Source: Anseranas semipalmata
Taxonomy: Eukaryota > Chordata > Aves > Anseriformes > Anseranatidae
Direction: 5' to 3'
NCBI GenBank assembly: GCA_013399115.1
Contig: VXAA01001513.1
Location: forward strand, 174,588-238,587
Length of the DNA: 64,000 nucleotides
Below, piece after piece: positions 11,896-23,602 of this stretch (its first letter is position 1; each line of letters begins with the position of its first letter). Below the pieces are notes generated by a model that was not told where the DNA came from, ran no database searches, and saw nothing but the letters and a program-made list of their open reading frames with translations. Both the position numbers and the translations under genes were made by a program.

Positions 11896-14601
11896 TGAAG
11901 TGCCAAGAAAATAGCCAGATTGCATTTGTGAACTGTTCAGCCACTGTAGCAAGACACACCAGAGAAAAAGCCTACAGGAAATTAATAATTCGGTCTTCAG
12001 AGCAAGGTTTGAAATGTGTGGAGCAAATCGAGCCTGGCTGACACACTGAGAAACAAGAAAAAAAAAAAAAAAAAAAAACACAACCCAGAATAACTGCTCA
12101 GCCTGCAGAGAGCCGTCCATCCTGTGAGTGAAATGTTGCATGATTTTATGAGGATGCACGGTGAGATGAACAGATGAAGGAACCCGAGCCAAGTTTTTTT
12201 CCCAGCCTTAACATGAAGGGCTCTGTTTTGCAGCTTTAAAAAACATTCTGGAAATTTAGGGACAGTGATGTTTATGTGACCTGTGCCATATCCATATTTA
12301 TGTTCTCTAGGGAGTCCAGAGACAGGGGTTTTGTCCCTCAGCAATTTGTTCTGTTCCTAGATCACTGTCTAGGAGATGCACTCACCTGCAGAGTGGGATG
12401 ACTCCTCTGGAGGTCCATGACTCTCCTGCATGTTATCAAGTGAGATCAGACAAGTAGTTGCCGAAAGCTATTTAACTTTTTTCAGCCAAAGTTATGGGAG
12501 ATGAACTACAAGTTTTGTGGTTTTATAAATTATTTTCAATTTAATATATGTGTCAATGTTTGGTGAATATTTAAAGCAACTCAGCAGTGAACAAGTATAA
12601 AAGTATATTCACACCAGCAAGATGAAAACATTGACCTCTAGACAGATATAAAACATGATTTGTTTGCTGATTTGTGTGTTTTATAATAATGAAAGCATTA
12701 CTGATGTCAAAGGTAAGCAATATAACCCCTTTGAAATGTTTTCCATCTTTGCCAAATAGTTCAGACCTTGAAGGATGTTCGTGAAGTTGTGTATTCCTGG
12801 ATGATGCCAGCGACAAAGACCAATGGGCTTTGACTGCTGCCCAGAGAGAGAAAGATCCTCAAAAATTGCTATGGTCTCCTTTCAATGGGGATTCCAGCAA
12901 CAAAAGACCACATTCCCCCCAGGCTACCTGGACTCTTCCTTTTCCTAAGCAAATGTTATCATACCCTACAATGCATTCTGGTTTTTCAGTATTTTGTCCA
13001 TGGGTCCTGTCATAATGAATAACTGACACCCGCTGCTTAGTCTTGCAGGATCTTGCATAGCCCTTTGCACATTGTTTAGGAATGGTCTAAATTCCTCTAA
13101 GGGATTTTTCTTGCGGTTGGTGGAAAGCCACAGTGCAGGCTGACTTTCAGGCACTGTTTAGGTCTGGGCAAATTTTGAAATGGAGCCTTGGCACTTGACC
13201 TGAAATGACACAGAGCCAGAAGGTTTTTAGTACAAGGCAAGGGGGCAGCTGGTAAGACTTTCTTCTTGTCTTGTATTACAGTAAAAATTGCAATAGCCTA
13301 AATTGAACAAGGGAGCTGGCAGTGTCCAGAGGAATAAGACTTCACAGAGACTGAGTGGTACTCAACGTTTCTGTAGTTACATCAAGAAATCTATTCATCT
13401 AAGCTGATAATAAATAAAGCATGTTACATCATTTCCTGATACCTTCTTTGATTCGTTATATAAGATTTTAATGGTAGCAGTATAGCCAATTTCTCCCTTC
13501 CTGACAGTATTTATGTACAAACAATGGAAATTATACACCGGTGATTTGATTCAATTATAAATCAAGGGGCAATTTATCCATTTTTATTTTCCCCTTTAAA
13601 AAGACTGAATACTTTTTATCTCCATTACTAAACAGAAAAGCATATGCATGTCTCCAGTACATGAGAGAGCAAAAATCCCTCTGCTATGAAATACAGCTTC
13701 AGTGACAGATCCTCTTATCCAGCATTTTCAGACCCTCCCAGGTGCAGTTTTTTAGGCTCTGTAAGATCTTTGTGCTTCAAACACTAGAGCCAGCTGTAAT
13801 ACATGTTTCCTAGGAGCTGCTGGAAGATGCAGGTTTGCATCTCTGCTCCCACACTGGGCACATGAATTGCTGTTTGCAGTCCCCAGCTGCTATTTGCATC
13901 ACGGTGGAGGCATGCAGACCTTCCCCTGCCCTACAAAGCTGTTTTCTCTGCTGCTTGTTTAGTCTCCGCTTTTATAGTAAAGGTTCATTGTGGTCTTCTC
14001 TTGCACAGTCTTCTCTTAAACCAGCACCTGGGAGCTTGGAAGACTTGATAAAGAGCAGCTGTCCATTAACTGTGGTTAAAAATTGAGACTCGAGTCTCCC
14101 AACACCTTCTCCAATGGGCAACCTGCAGACCATGCTGCCAGGGAGTGAAATTCTTCCCTTCAGGGACAGCAGCCCATTAAAGAGTCTTACTGGGTGCAGA
14201 GACCATTGATTTGGGCACCATTTCTAAACAGATGAAGAGCATAATGGCAAGCAAGAAGCCACAAAAATGATCCTTCTGCTGTGCAGTGAGCCTGGTTTCT
14301 GTGAGGGGCTGGCAGTCAGAGACACTGAGCTGTTTGCCTCCAAAAAGAAAGACAGCCTCCAAAAGACGATCCACTGGTTGCCTGATAAGGCAGGTGGGCT
14401 CCTTTCCATGGTTCAGTCACAGCAAAGAGGAAGTCGCAGCAACACATCTGAAGGCTCCACACAGGGGGGAAGGCCTTCAGAGCTGCCTCTGGACGTCCAT
14501 GAACGTCAGCTGGGTGGCAAAGCAACCTTCTCTGCCTTCATTGTCTTCTCAATGCACCTGCAAGGTTGTTCAAGAGAAATGAATCTAAATAAAACATAAA
14601 T
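11896..14601. other. Unique noncoding DNA
   Basis: Apart from the A21 run, no repeat family, RNA or gene is recognised. Overlapping short frames near 14180-14600 occur on both strands and show no family resemblance. Confidence 0.5.
12058..12078 (+). repeat. A21 homopolymer run
   Basis: There are about twenty-one consecutive A residues. The open frames that read through it on the reverse strand contain runs of F and are artefacts. Confidence 0.9.
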
Positions 14602-14630
14602 CATAATAATAATAAAATAATAATAATAAA
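14602..14630 (+). repeat. (TAA)n microsatellite
   Basis: An interrupted TAA/AAT trinucleotide array of roughly nine units with one AAAA interruption. Confidence 0.9.
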
Positions 14631-14645
14631 GCATTTGCTGTTAGA

Positions 14646-14700
14646 TTAAGAACAGAGGACTAAAAGGGACCTCAGGGGTCATCGAGCCCACTCCTATGTT
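14646..14700 (-). mobile_element. Probable ancient CR1 3'-end fragment
   Basis: The stretch 'actaaaagggacctcagggg' followed by 'tcatcgagcccactcc' matches the order of the CR1 3' end in reverse: GGAAGGGACCTC, a short spacer, then ATCATC.AGTCCAACC. The tail repeat is no longer legible. It is older and more diverged than the CR1 copies elsewhere in the window. Confidence 0.45.
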
Positions 14701-16965
14701 ATTACAAGTGAACACACAATATTGCTTGTTTCATAATTGTTCTTTAACAGCTCAAACATTGTTGCAGTGGAAGAGCAGCAATAAATATATCTCTCTGACT
14801 TCCTAAGGCTGTAAGATAACAGCCATAAATTGAACTTATTATTGGAAGTTTGAAAGTTATCAGTCTCTAAATAGGTTAGAGATGCTTTGAATGTTTATGT
14901 CAATGTTCATTCATGGACTGAAAAGAATATAGTTATTCCTCTCGTTGAATCATAACTCCTCAAGACTTTTCTACAGTTTGGGCCAAAAATCCAGTGGAAT
15001 TGAGTTTAATAATGAAATTCCCTATACATCCTGTTAAGCAATGCTACAGATCCCACAGAAACAGTGACTCCGCCCTTGGGTGTTGATGATGCAATTCTAC
15101 TGACCGTACAATGCATGAAATGCACTCCTCCAACCAATCTTTGAGGCAAAAGCAAGATTAAATGATTGTGTTTGGTATATACTGATGTTTGGTTTAAATT
15201 TCCTTTCATTTACTTTCCAAAAACATGCATGCACTCTCTTCTCTGTCACTGTGCTGGAAGACAAGAACTATCATCATGATTCAACAGAGTTTGATTGTAC
15301 AGCTGAGCCTCCAGACATAACTCTTATTAAGAGGAAAGTTTTTCCCTCATAATTTGAAGCAAAAGTCTGTCTCAGCCTTTATTTCACCCAAACAAATTCG
15401 CCATTCCAACCCTTTCTTCTTTTCTCTTTGCAGAGGGACAACATCCATCCCTTAAGCTTTTTTTTTTTTTCTAATTGTTAGTGACCTGATGAGGTCCATG
15501 GATAGTAAGTTAGGGCAGTATGGCTCAAAAGTACAGCACATTGCTCTGTTTGCCAGCAGAATTGCATTACACTATGCAGATTTTCATATGGAGCAGAGCT
15601 CAAGCATTTGTCTCCCAGTAGCTGCAGATCTAATTAGACCTGACCTTGGTTTTATTATTTTTTCTCTATAAATAAGATACTCTTATCCTATGCCAAATTC
15701 CATAACTTGTGTCATATAAGATCTATCATTTGAATCAATTTGCTGTTGAGAAGATGATACAGATTTAAATTAACCAACTTTATTATCATTCCTTTCTATT
15801 GCATATTTATTGTTTTGATTTGTAAGAAATTATAAAACCCTTCAAACCCTGAAGAAGGTTGATCTCAACATGTCCTCAGAGTTGTGATGTTCTGATAAAG
15901 GAGGGTGTTATCCACACCCTTCCCAGAACAAAGATGCAAGAAAAAATTCTGTCTGAATGCAGAGGTCATTCCAGTGCAATCAGGCAAAGAATTTTGACAT
16001 ACTTCTTGTATGCTTTTAAAGTATAATTGGATTTAACCACCAACAAAACAGGCAAATATGGTAAAAAGCCTTCATCACAAGACCATGGGTTATAAAACCT
16101 GTGATCCAAGGCATTTGAACTATGGCTCTTGAGATTCATTAAATGCTCTTCTAATTACCCTCTTTATAATCAACATGTCACTCTGCACATCAGAGTCTGC
16201 ACACACCCTCCAGCTAAGGTTTACCTTCACATGTGAGAAGCTTTCTGACACAAAGGAAATGGAGACAATAACTTTGAAATTAAACTAGCATTTTAATCAT
16301 CTATTGATCTGTTGTTGTAATGATGTGAAGCTACATCTTAGACCATGACCATCTGTAGACTGCAGTTCAGAAATTTGAAAAAATTTTGACTACAAACTTT
16401 TTTAAGATAATTACAGACAGAACAAAAGTTTTTTCTAATTTTCTTGTTTAATAATAAAAAACAGTTGTAGAACTAAAAGTGAACAGTATTAGGCCACACG
16501 ACCAAAGCCTCTAAAGTAATTAATCTGGTGTTTTGGGGGTTTACAACCTCAACTAGATCAAACCGATCTTTTTCTTTCAGTCCCTTTCACTGTCAGCATC
16601 TAGAAACTAGAAGCCCTATTTAAACATGTACTGGAGCATGTCGAGGGACCCACCATTCATTTCAGTGCAGTGCCAGGCATGTGGTTACCTGGAGGAGAAG
16701 GTTTTGAGGCTTTTCAGCCCCTCTGCTATGCATTTACAGTCCAGCAAGTAACAGCAGAGCAATTCAGCTGATTCACAGGAGGGTGCTACCATGCATATGT
16801 TATTTTATGCTGAAAAAGTAATTTTTGTGTGTGACTGAATTCAAGTAAATTAGCAAAGCCAGCTGTTGGTCCCATGGGTCAGCTCTTGTGTGCAGGATCT
16901 TGTGGGAATATTGCACCTCCATCTATCGAGGGGCTTCCTTGAAGAAATAAGACATCACAAGCAGA

Positions 16966-17015
16966 ACAGTGGGCTGTGAATCAGGAAATCGGGCTTCTTG
17001 TCTTCATCCTGTCTC
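16966..17015 (+). repeat. Possible MIR-like SINE scrap
   Basis: The words 'gtgggctgtgaatcaggaaa' and 'tcgggcttcttgtcttcatc' follow the order of a MIR 5' half (GAGTCAGGAGACCTGGGTTC..AGTCC). Divergence is high and the call is tentative. Confidence 0.27.
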
Positions 17016-17448
17016 CCATTTTAAATAAACCCATGCCATTTTCAGCAATGCTTTTCACACACTTTCTGCCACAGGTATGCAGACTGCAAGTCCGTTGGGG
17101 CAATGTGTGCATCCACACTTAAAGCCTTGTTCACTGATTTCATGGAAATCATGATAGCATTTTTGTCTTGAAATCACATGCTGTCTACAGTCATTTCCAA
17201 AACCCAGTATTGCACAGGTCATTTAGAGAGCATCTTAGGCCTGGAAGAGATCCTGCCCTTAGCATTGAAACTGGCAATGAGACTTCAGCTGAGCAATTCC
17301 ATAGGACACAGTGAAAAATGCCTGAAAACACGTTGAATTTCATAGCAGATATTCCAGAGTCATTGATATGGAGATATTTGCTGGCCACATCTGCTTCCTC
17401 TATAACCAGGGACTTTCCCAAAGGAAAAACTCCTGGTTCGTTACCAAT

Positions 17449-17474
17449 ACGGTATACCGTGTGGTATATACCAC
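17449..17474. repeat. Two abutting perfect palindromes
   Basis: ACGGTATACCGT (17449-17460, 12 bp) is its own reverse complement and is followed without a gap by GTGGTATATACCAC (17461-17474, 14 bp), also a perfect palindrome. An outer CAATAC (17445-17450) and GTATTG (17482-17487) form a further inverted pair. No transposon is recognised around them. Confidence 0.9.
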
Positions 17475-20400
17475 CAATGTGGTATTGCCATTGCACCAGC
17501 TTCAAAGAGGATCAGTATTACAGCAATTACTACAGCATGACCTTGCCCTTAGAGGCACCAAGGCTTGGCCAGAGATAAAAGATCACATGTGAACACAACA
17601 GAGTGGAAGCGGACAGGTCAAGGCAGGGACAGTGCTCATTCACCACCTGAGCAGTTATCACTCTGAATAGCAAAATAATTTGGTTTCTTCCAGGTATGGC
17701 AGTAGATTATTCTTCGGCTTACCCATGGCATCTCCAGCCTGAATGTTAGCATAGTAAGGCACAAAGTTTTAAATACTGTATTTATTGGCACATTATTTAA
17801 TTTTATGGTAGGAAATGGGCTGGAAAATGTACAGAAAATTAGAATAAAAATGTTTTATATTATCAGATATCATGGGATCGCACTGTAAAGTTGACACGAT
17901 AGCCTCATTACCTTCTTTCTCTCGCAAGGGTTATTTTACTGCTAGGAACTGCTAGGAGTTAGTTAATTGGTTACTGTGTCCTGCTGCAGACTATTCCTTG
18001 ATTAGTTCTGCCTCTAGAAGAGCAAGATACAATCTGTTTGAGGCCTGTGGCTTCTTCTCTGGGAGGCCTGTGTGGATATCATTCAGGAGGGTGAGTAAGC
18101 CAATACCTTTCTGCTGTTGCTGTACAATTAAGTGCACTCTGTGGAAATATACTGGAGTGTCATAGGCAGAATGATAATTTGTTCAATTGCAAAAATCTAA
18201 GAAAAAAAATGTCCTACTATCTTGAATACCAGCTTTTTCAAAAACATATTTAACAGTGAATTCTTGCCTGCTCTGAAGGTGAAGTAGAGTTCTTCTATGT
18301 TTTTAAAAGTTGGCTGATGCGCAGCCCAGAGAGCAGCAGTGACCGGCTGTGTCACCTGCAGTGGAGCGGTGGCTCTGTGAAGCCCTTGATGCCAACAGGC
18401 ACTGATGAAGAGGATGGTCTGAAGAGCCAGGTGTGGGGAAGTACCACAAACTCTGTTCTTCCTTCTGCCAAGCTGGCTGCAATGTTTGTATTTCATTCCA
18501 GTTTGCAAATGGGAGTCTCTTCACCTTTTTTTCAATAGCTCCTTTTCCTTCTCTCTCCTGTGATGCTCACAGACCAATGCCAATCACCCCCCAGCTCTGG
18601 GCCTCTTTTGCATTGAACACTCAGCAGCTCTGTGTGGGACAGATCCAGCTCTGGCTTAAGCTGCATGATTCAAATGATATGGCAACTTCATTTACACCAG
18701 GGCTGAAAGCAGCTGTAAATGTCTGGAGGTGATGAATAGGGGACACCATGCTGTGGCAATGCGGGTTGTGTTTTGGAAGATGGATAATTCTTTCAATCTA
18801 ATAGCTCAAGTACAGCAGTTTAACCCTGGAGTGCATTTTCCAATTGTTATACCTTGCTTTAGCCACATGATCCAATTGACTTTAATGGTAGTTGAGCAGC
18901 TAAAACTTCTGCAAAGCTCAGAAAATGTATCCTCTGATGTCAAAAGAGAATATATGATACTGAAAGCAAATTAGGTATCCATCCAAACCACTTGAAATGT
19001 GAAAATATATAGAAAAGGTAGGATAATTTTGATCCTTTTTTTTTTCCTCCACAGGAAACTACAGAGCAAAGTGAAAAAGTAGACTTGGCTTTCGTCAGCA
19101 AAGCTATTGTAGCTTTTTACAAATAAGATCTGTATTAATGAGTTCATCAAAACCCCAACCCGCCACTATATATAAACACCATATATACTTGGGCAGCTCT
19201 TAATTAGACATTTAATCAATGACTTCTAATGGAAAAGGATTGCAATTTTGCAGTATTAAGAGATACATCAGCATATCAGATTTTTCCTATAACTGGTGCA
19301 ACAAGATGGTTTTGAATCAATCTTTATTTTCTGGATTTAATGTTTATTCATAAAAAATGGGTCATCTGAAATACCAGATAAGTGGCACTGTTGCAAAAAG
19401 CTGTAATTGTGTCCCTAATGTGAGTCAGAGCCTTTGCAGGAGGAAGGGCATATCTACTGCCCATTGAAGTCAATAGGAGAGGCATTACCTGCCGAGATCA
19501 TGACGAAAGACCTGAGAGAGAAAGAAGAGGGGGCAGAGATGACAGAAAAAGGCGTAGCAGAGGGGACAAAAATAATGGGGTTGAACTCAGCAGGAAAGAC
19601 AGGCAGAAAGAGCAATAAAAGCCGAGGACAGCTGTTTTGCATGCCAAGTAAAGAGGAGCAGAGAACAGGGCTGAAGTTATGGGAAAGAAAGCAACAGCTC
19701 TAAAGCATCAGAGAGAGAGTCCTGGATCTTTGCAGAAAAGTCTTTATAACTAATAATGTAATTCATTGCAGCCAGGTCTTCCATGACCCACCTGCTTGAG
19801 CCAAGTGGCTTTCACAGGCACCAGCCTAGCATGGACCAGATCTGTCATACCACCCGCTCGAAGTTATCGGTCTGTTTGCAGCAGGACTTAAAAACCCACG
19901 TGCCCTCTTCTAAGAGAACTGCAAGCCAGCTTATGTTTTTTTTAAAGACTCTCTCTTTTAGGGGGACAGGTGGTAAAATGGAAAGGTCTAGTTTAGTCAA
20001 GAATGGATCCAGCCAGGGCATCCCATTATTATTGTTGTTGTTATCAATATTATTATTGTACCTATTGCTGTTATCATCAACATTTATCATCACATATATG
20101 TGATTTATTTTCACATGCAGAATTTACTGTGCTTTGAAAACATGATCAGACAAAACAGTGAATATGTATATATACACTGTATAACAGAACAACAGCAGTC
20201 TGAAAGCAGCATGGTTCTGCTTAAGCCAGCCCCAGTTCTGTCAGCTGAGGGCCTGACTCTATATGTGCAATCTTACAAAAACAAGAAACTCCATAATTTC
20301 TCTGCAACACATTTCACCTCAGCTCTGTTTGATTTGGAATAGTTTCATCTACAAATGCAATCACCATTTTGACAGTTTGAGAAATATTTTGGCAAATTGC

Positions 20401-22120
20401 ATCAACTTAAGGATCATGTATAGGAAAAAAGGCTGTTTTCTATTTGTTTAGTTTTACAGTGTTTAGTCCCAGCGAGGACCTCTCCGAGACAACCCCTCTG
20501 TTGCACCTTATTGTTCACTATCAGACACTCTCACTAGACAGATCATCATTTGCAAGGGATATGCATCATTTTGACTGAATTAAATGAGCTTTCTTCAGAT
20601 GTCAGAGATGGACTCAAAAGGAATTGTGTACTTATGTGCATGTCTTTAAACTTTATGCGAAGTTTAAGAACATTAGGAAAATCCCTAGAACAGTAAAATT
20701 AATGGAAGAAGGACTGTTGAGTGAAATGAATCATTATGATGGAAGTTGCATGCCAACATCCCTGGGCAGCCAGCAGAATTAAAGTTCAGAATACTGTGGG
20801 TTTAGCATCAACCCAGAGATCACAGAAGGAGAGCAGCATGCCTCTGCAGAGATGTCCCACTGGCATCGCACAGTGCAAGCACAGCACTTCAGAGGGTGCC
20901 CTAGTTTCTACCACAGCCATCAGTTTTGCATTCACCCACCCAAAATACCTATTCACAGGCAACTCTTGAAAAAAGCCATGCTGACACCACTTTCTGCCAC
21001 GTGAGACACCTGGAGTGCTCTGCTCCATGCCCCATCAGCCCAGCAGTGAAGAGGTGAAGGGCTGGCTCATTTCTGTGCAGGACATACAGTTTGCAGGAAG
21101 ATTTGGCATGGCCAAGCTCTGGGTGCAATTGCCTTTTCCACTGTGCTGGCTGGCAGGTAGGACAGAGGATGGACTTGGGTTTTCCCTTGTCCTCTCTCTT
21201 CCAGTCTTCATGTGCTTCTGAAAGGAATAGCTGTATTGCCTGTTCATATGCTACAGAAACCAGCAAGAACTTGTCCAGCCATTGAGAAAGGTTTCATCAG
21301 GGACTGCAGTCAACTACAAGACACAAGTCTATAGGATGCTGGTCTCCATTTGTTCTGCGTGGTGCATGGATGCAGTTAATCTCTCACATTTAACATATTT
21401 TCATTGTGCATTGTGCAGCTGTTTGTTTTCCACTGCCACACTTTCTTATTAACCCTGTAACTGATAATGCAATCCTGGCTGTCTTCTTCTTTCACAGAAT
21501 TTCAAACCCTAAACAGCAATTGTTCAGAATCGGCTAATTAGTGCTAGGATCTCTCAACACAAATTAATGGGAAATCTTTGTGAGGACTTAATACAATTCT
21601 GATTTTGTGGAACCATATCGGGAGCTTTGATCACTTACATGAATGCACAGCCTGACAATATGTCAGCAGCAGCACCGCTGGCACTGAAGACTGCCTGCGA
21701 GCTGGATGCTCCTCCTCTTATGGTTGATGGGTGCTGCATGAAGACTACAGAGGTCTTTGTTTCCTGGAGTTAACTGGCCCAGCCTTGGATCGGACCATAT
21801 CCTTTATTACATACCCACTAAGAAGGGTTTGGGAAAGGAGTGTGAGAACCTGAACCTTTCGTCCCAGCCAAGGGGAGAGAAGGCAACATGCAGTTAGGAT
21901 GACATTTCTGATGGGAGAGCAAGGAAGCAGGGTATTTCCTGAAGCAATCCAGAGAGCTAGGTTTGCTCCCTTACTCCAGTGGCAGAGCACTTGCCACCCC
22001 AGGAGCCCAGCAGCAGGGCCCACTCTGTGCAGTGCAGAGCACGGAGCTGAGGTACGTGTTCGAAACACGCTGCTAGAAATGTCATTGGCCCCACATAATA
22101 GACACCAATGCATATTCCCC

Positions 22121-22135
22121 AGTGCCATCTGCTGG
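22121..22135 (-). promoter_or_regulatory. Candidate CTCF binding site, reverse
   Basis: The reverse complement of this stretch is CCAGCAGATGGCACT, which matches all 15 positions of the CTCF core consensus CCASYAGRKGGCRSY. It points towards the forward-strand candidate at 2825. Occupancy cannot be judged from sequence. Confidence 0.6.
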
Positions 22136-22747
22136 TAATTCATCTACTTCTTTTATATGCAACTATAATCCAATGTGGATGCTGCTTAGCCATCTGACAG
22201 CTTATCTTGTGGCTTGCAGTTTCCTTCACCAGACCCTCAAGCATGTTTCTAATGCATCAGTTACAGCTGGGTGACATTTTTATTTCGTCACATTTTGAAA
22301 TTTCAAAATTTGTTTGTGTTCTGCATTGGATGAAAATGTGCACAAGATTCTGCTTCTCTTCCCTTTGCCTCACCCGTACACAAGCACCAATACAAAAGTC
22401 AGCCAATAGTAATTGCTTTCATGTCTTCCTGCTCCCACTCTCCTCAAGTCAGGGCTCCAGCTCAAGCTGCATCTGGCTTAGTCTGTCAGCTGACTTTGTA
22501 AGACAGAGTCACAGTAGTTAGATGTATATGAAGTCTGTCTGGACATCGGAAGCCTTCCCATCAAAAATTTTACAGAAATCAGAAAGTCTGGCTTCAAGAA
22601 GACAAGACAGTCTTATTAAAACAGTCCTGCAAGCTCCTGCATTAGTCTCTGTGAATGAGGACATCAGATTGTCACAATTATTTCTTTTTCTTAATGGCTG
22701 GACATTGCTACTGCTCCTATACCTCAGCTGGCAGCAGCCAGAGCCAG
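22136..22747. other. Unique noncoding DNA
   Basis: No gene or repeat is recognised between the CTCF-like word and the target duplication of the LTR. Open frames on both strands overlap each other and extend into the LTR. Confidence 0.5.
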
Positions 22748-22752
22748 GGTGG
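22748..22752 (+). repeat. LTR target-site duplication, left (GGTGG)
   Basis: The five bases directly before the LTR's first TG are GGTGG. The same five bases follow its last CA at 23598-23602. Five-base duplications are usual for avian ERVL-type integration. Confidence 0.8.
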
Positions 22753-23597
22753 TGTACTAGGATTACATGGCAAGGTTTTGGTAGCAGGTGGGCTGCAGGG
22801 GTGGCCTCTGTGAGAGGTCTCACGTGAGATAAGAGCTGGTTCCAGCCGGCTCCAAAATGGACCCACTGCTAGCCAGAGCTGAGCCAATGTGCAATGCTGG
22901 TTGTGCCTCTGGGAGAGCAGATTTAAGAAAGGGAAAAAGATGTTGTGCAACAGCAGTTGTGAGAGGAGTGAGAAAATGAGAAACAGCCCTGCAGACACCC
23001 AGGTCAGTGCAGAAGGAGGGCAGGAGGTGCTCCAGGCACCGGAGCAGAAGTTCCCCTGTGGCCCATGGAGAGGCCCATGGTGGAGCAGGAGGATAAGGCC
23101 TGAAGGAGGCTGCAGCCCATGGGAGCCAGAGCTGCAGCCGTGGACAGGAGCCCACGCAGGAGCAGGAGGCCTGGTGGGAGCTGCAGCCCGTGGGGGAGCC
23201 GTACTGGAGCAGTTTGGTCCTGAGGGATGGGCCCTGTGGTACGGACCCATATGGGAGCAGTTCTCAAAGACGCAGCGTTAGGGACTGACTGCAGCCCCCA
23301 TTCCCCATTCCCCTGCGCTGCTCGGGGGGAGGAGGTAGAAGAGGGTGGTTGGGGGAAAGTGTTATTAGTTTGCTTGTAGTTCTTACTGCTGTAGTCAGTT
23401 ATCAATAGGCAACAAATTACATTAATCTCCCTACTGAGTCTGTTTTGCCCATGATGGTAATTGGTGAGTGATCCCCTGTCCTTGTCTCAACCCATAAGCC
23501 TTTTTTCAACATATTTTCTCCCCCTGTTCTTCTGAGGAAGGGGAGTAAGAGAGCAGCGTGGTGGTGGTGAGCTACCTGCTGGTGTGAAACCACCACA
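22753..23597 (+). mobile_element. Solo LTR of an avian endogenous retrovirus
   Basis: This 845-bp LTR begins TGTACTAG and ends CCACCACA. Recognisable parts in order are 'ggcaaggttttggtagc', 'ggttccagccggctccaa', 'atggacccactgctagcca', a CCAAT word (22884-22888), a TATA-like ATTTAAGAA (22921-22929), a GC-rich middle of repeated 'gcagcccatggg'-type phrases, then the late-LTR phrases 'gtctgttttgcccatgatgg' and 'taattggtgagtgatc'. This order matches abundant bird ERVL-like LTRs. No internal viral genes flank either side, so it is a solo LTR left by recombination between two LTRs. Exact GGTGG duplications confirm both ends. The subfamily cannot be named from memory. Confidence 0.9.
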
Positions 23598-23602
23598 GGT
23601 GG
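23598..23602 (+). repeat. LTR target-site duplication, right (GGTGG)
   Basis: GGTGG directly follows the terminal CA of the LTR and is identical to the left copy. Confidence 0.8.

Larger units (their letters stand above)
14701..22120. other. Unique noncoding DNA
   Basis: There are 7.4 kb without a supported gene. It includes twin palindromes at 17449-17474, a possible MIR-like scrap near 16966-17015, a phrase 'ccattgaagtcaataggag' near 19463 that recalls an old amniote repeat, and a TTATTATTG-rich patch at 20024-20060. No domain is recognised in any open frame. Confidence 0.5.

Noticed and set aside
22717..23405. Long reverse-strand frames (up to 177 codons) rich in P, S and L
   Set aside because: They lie across the GC-rich solo LTR on the strand opposite to it and reflect composition, not coding.
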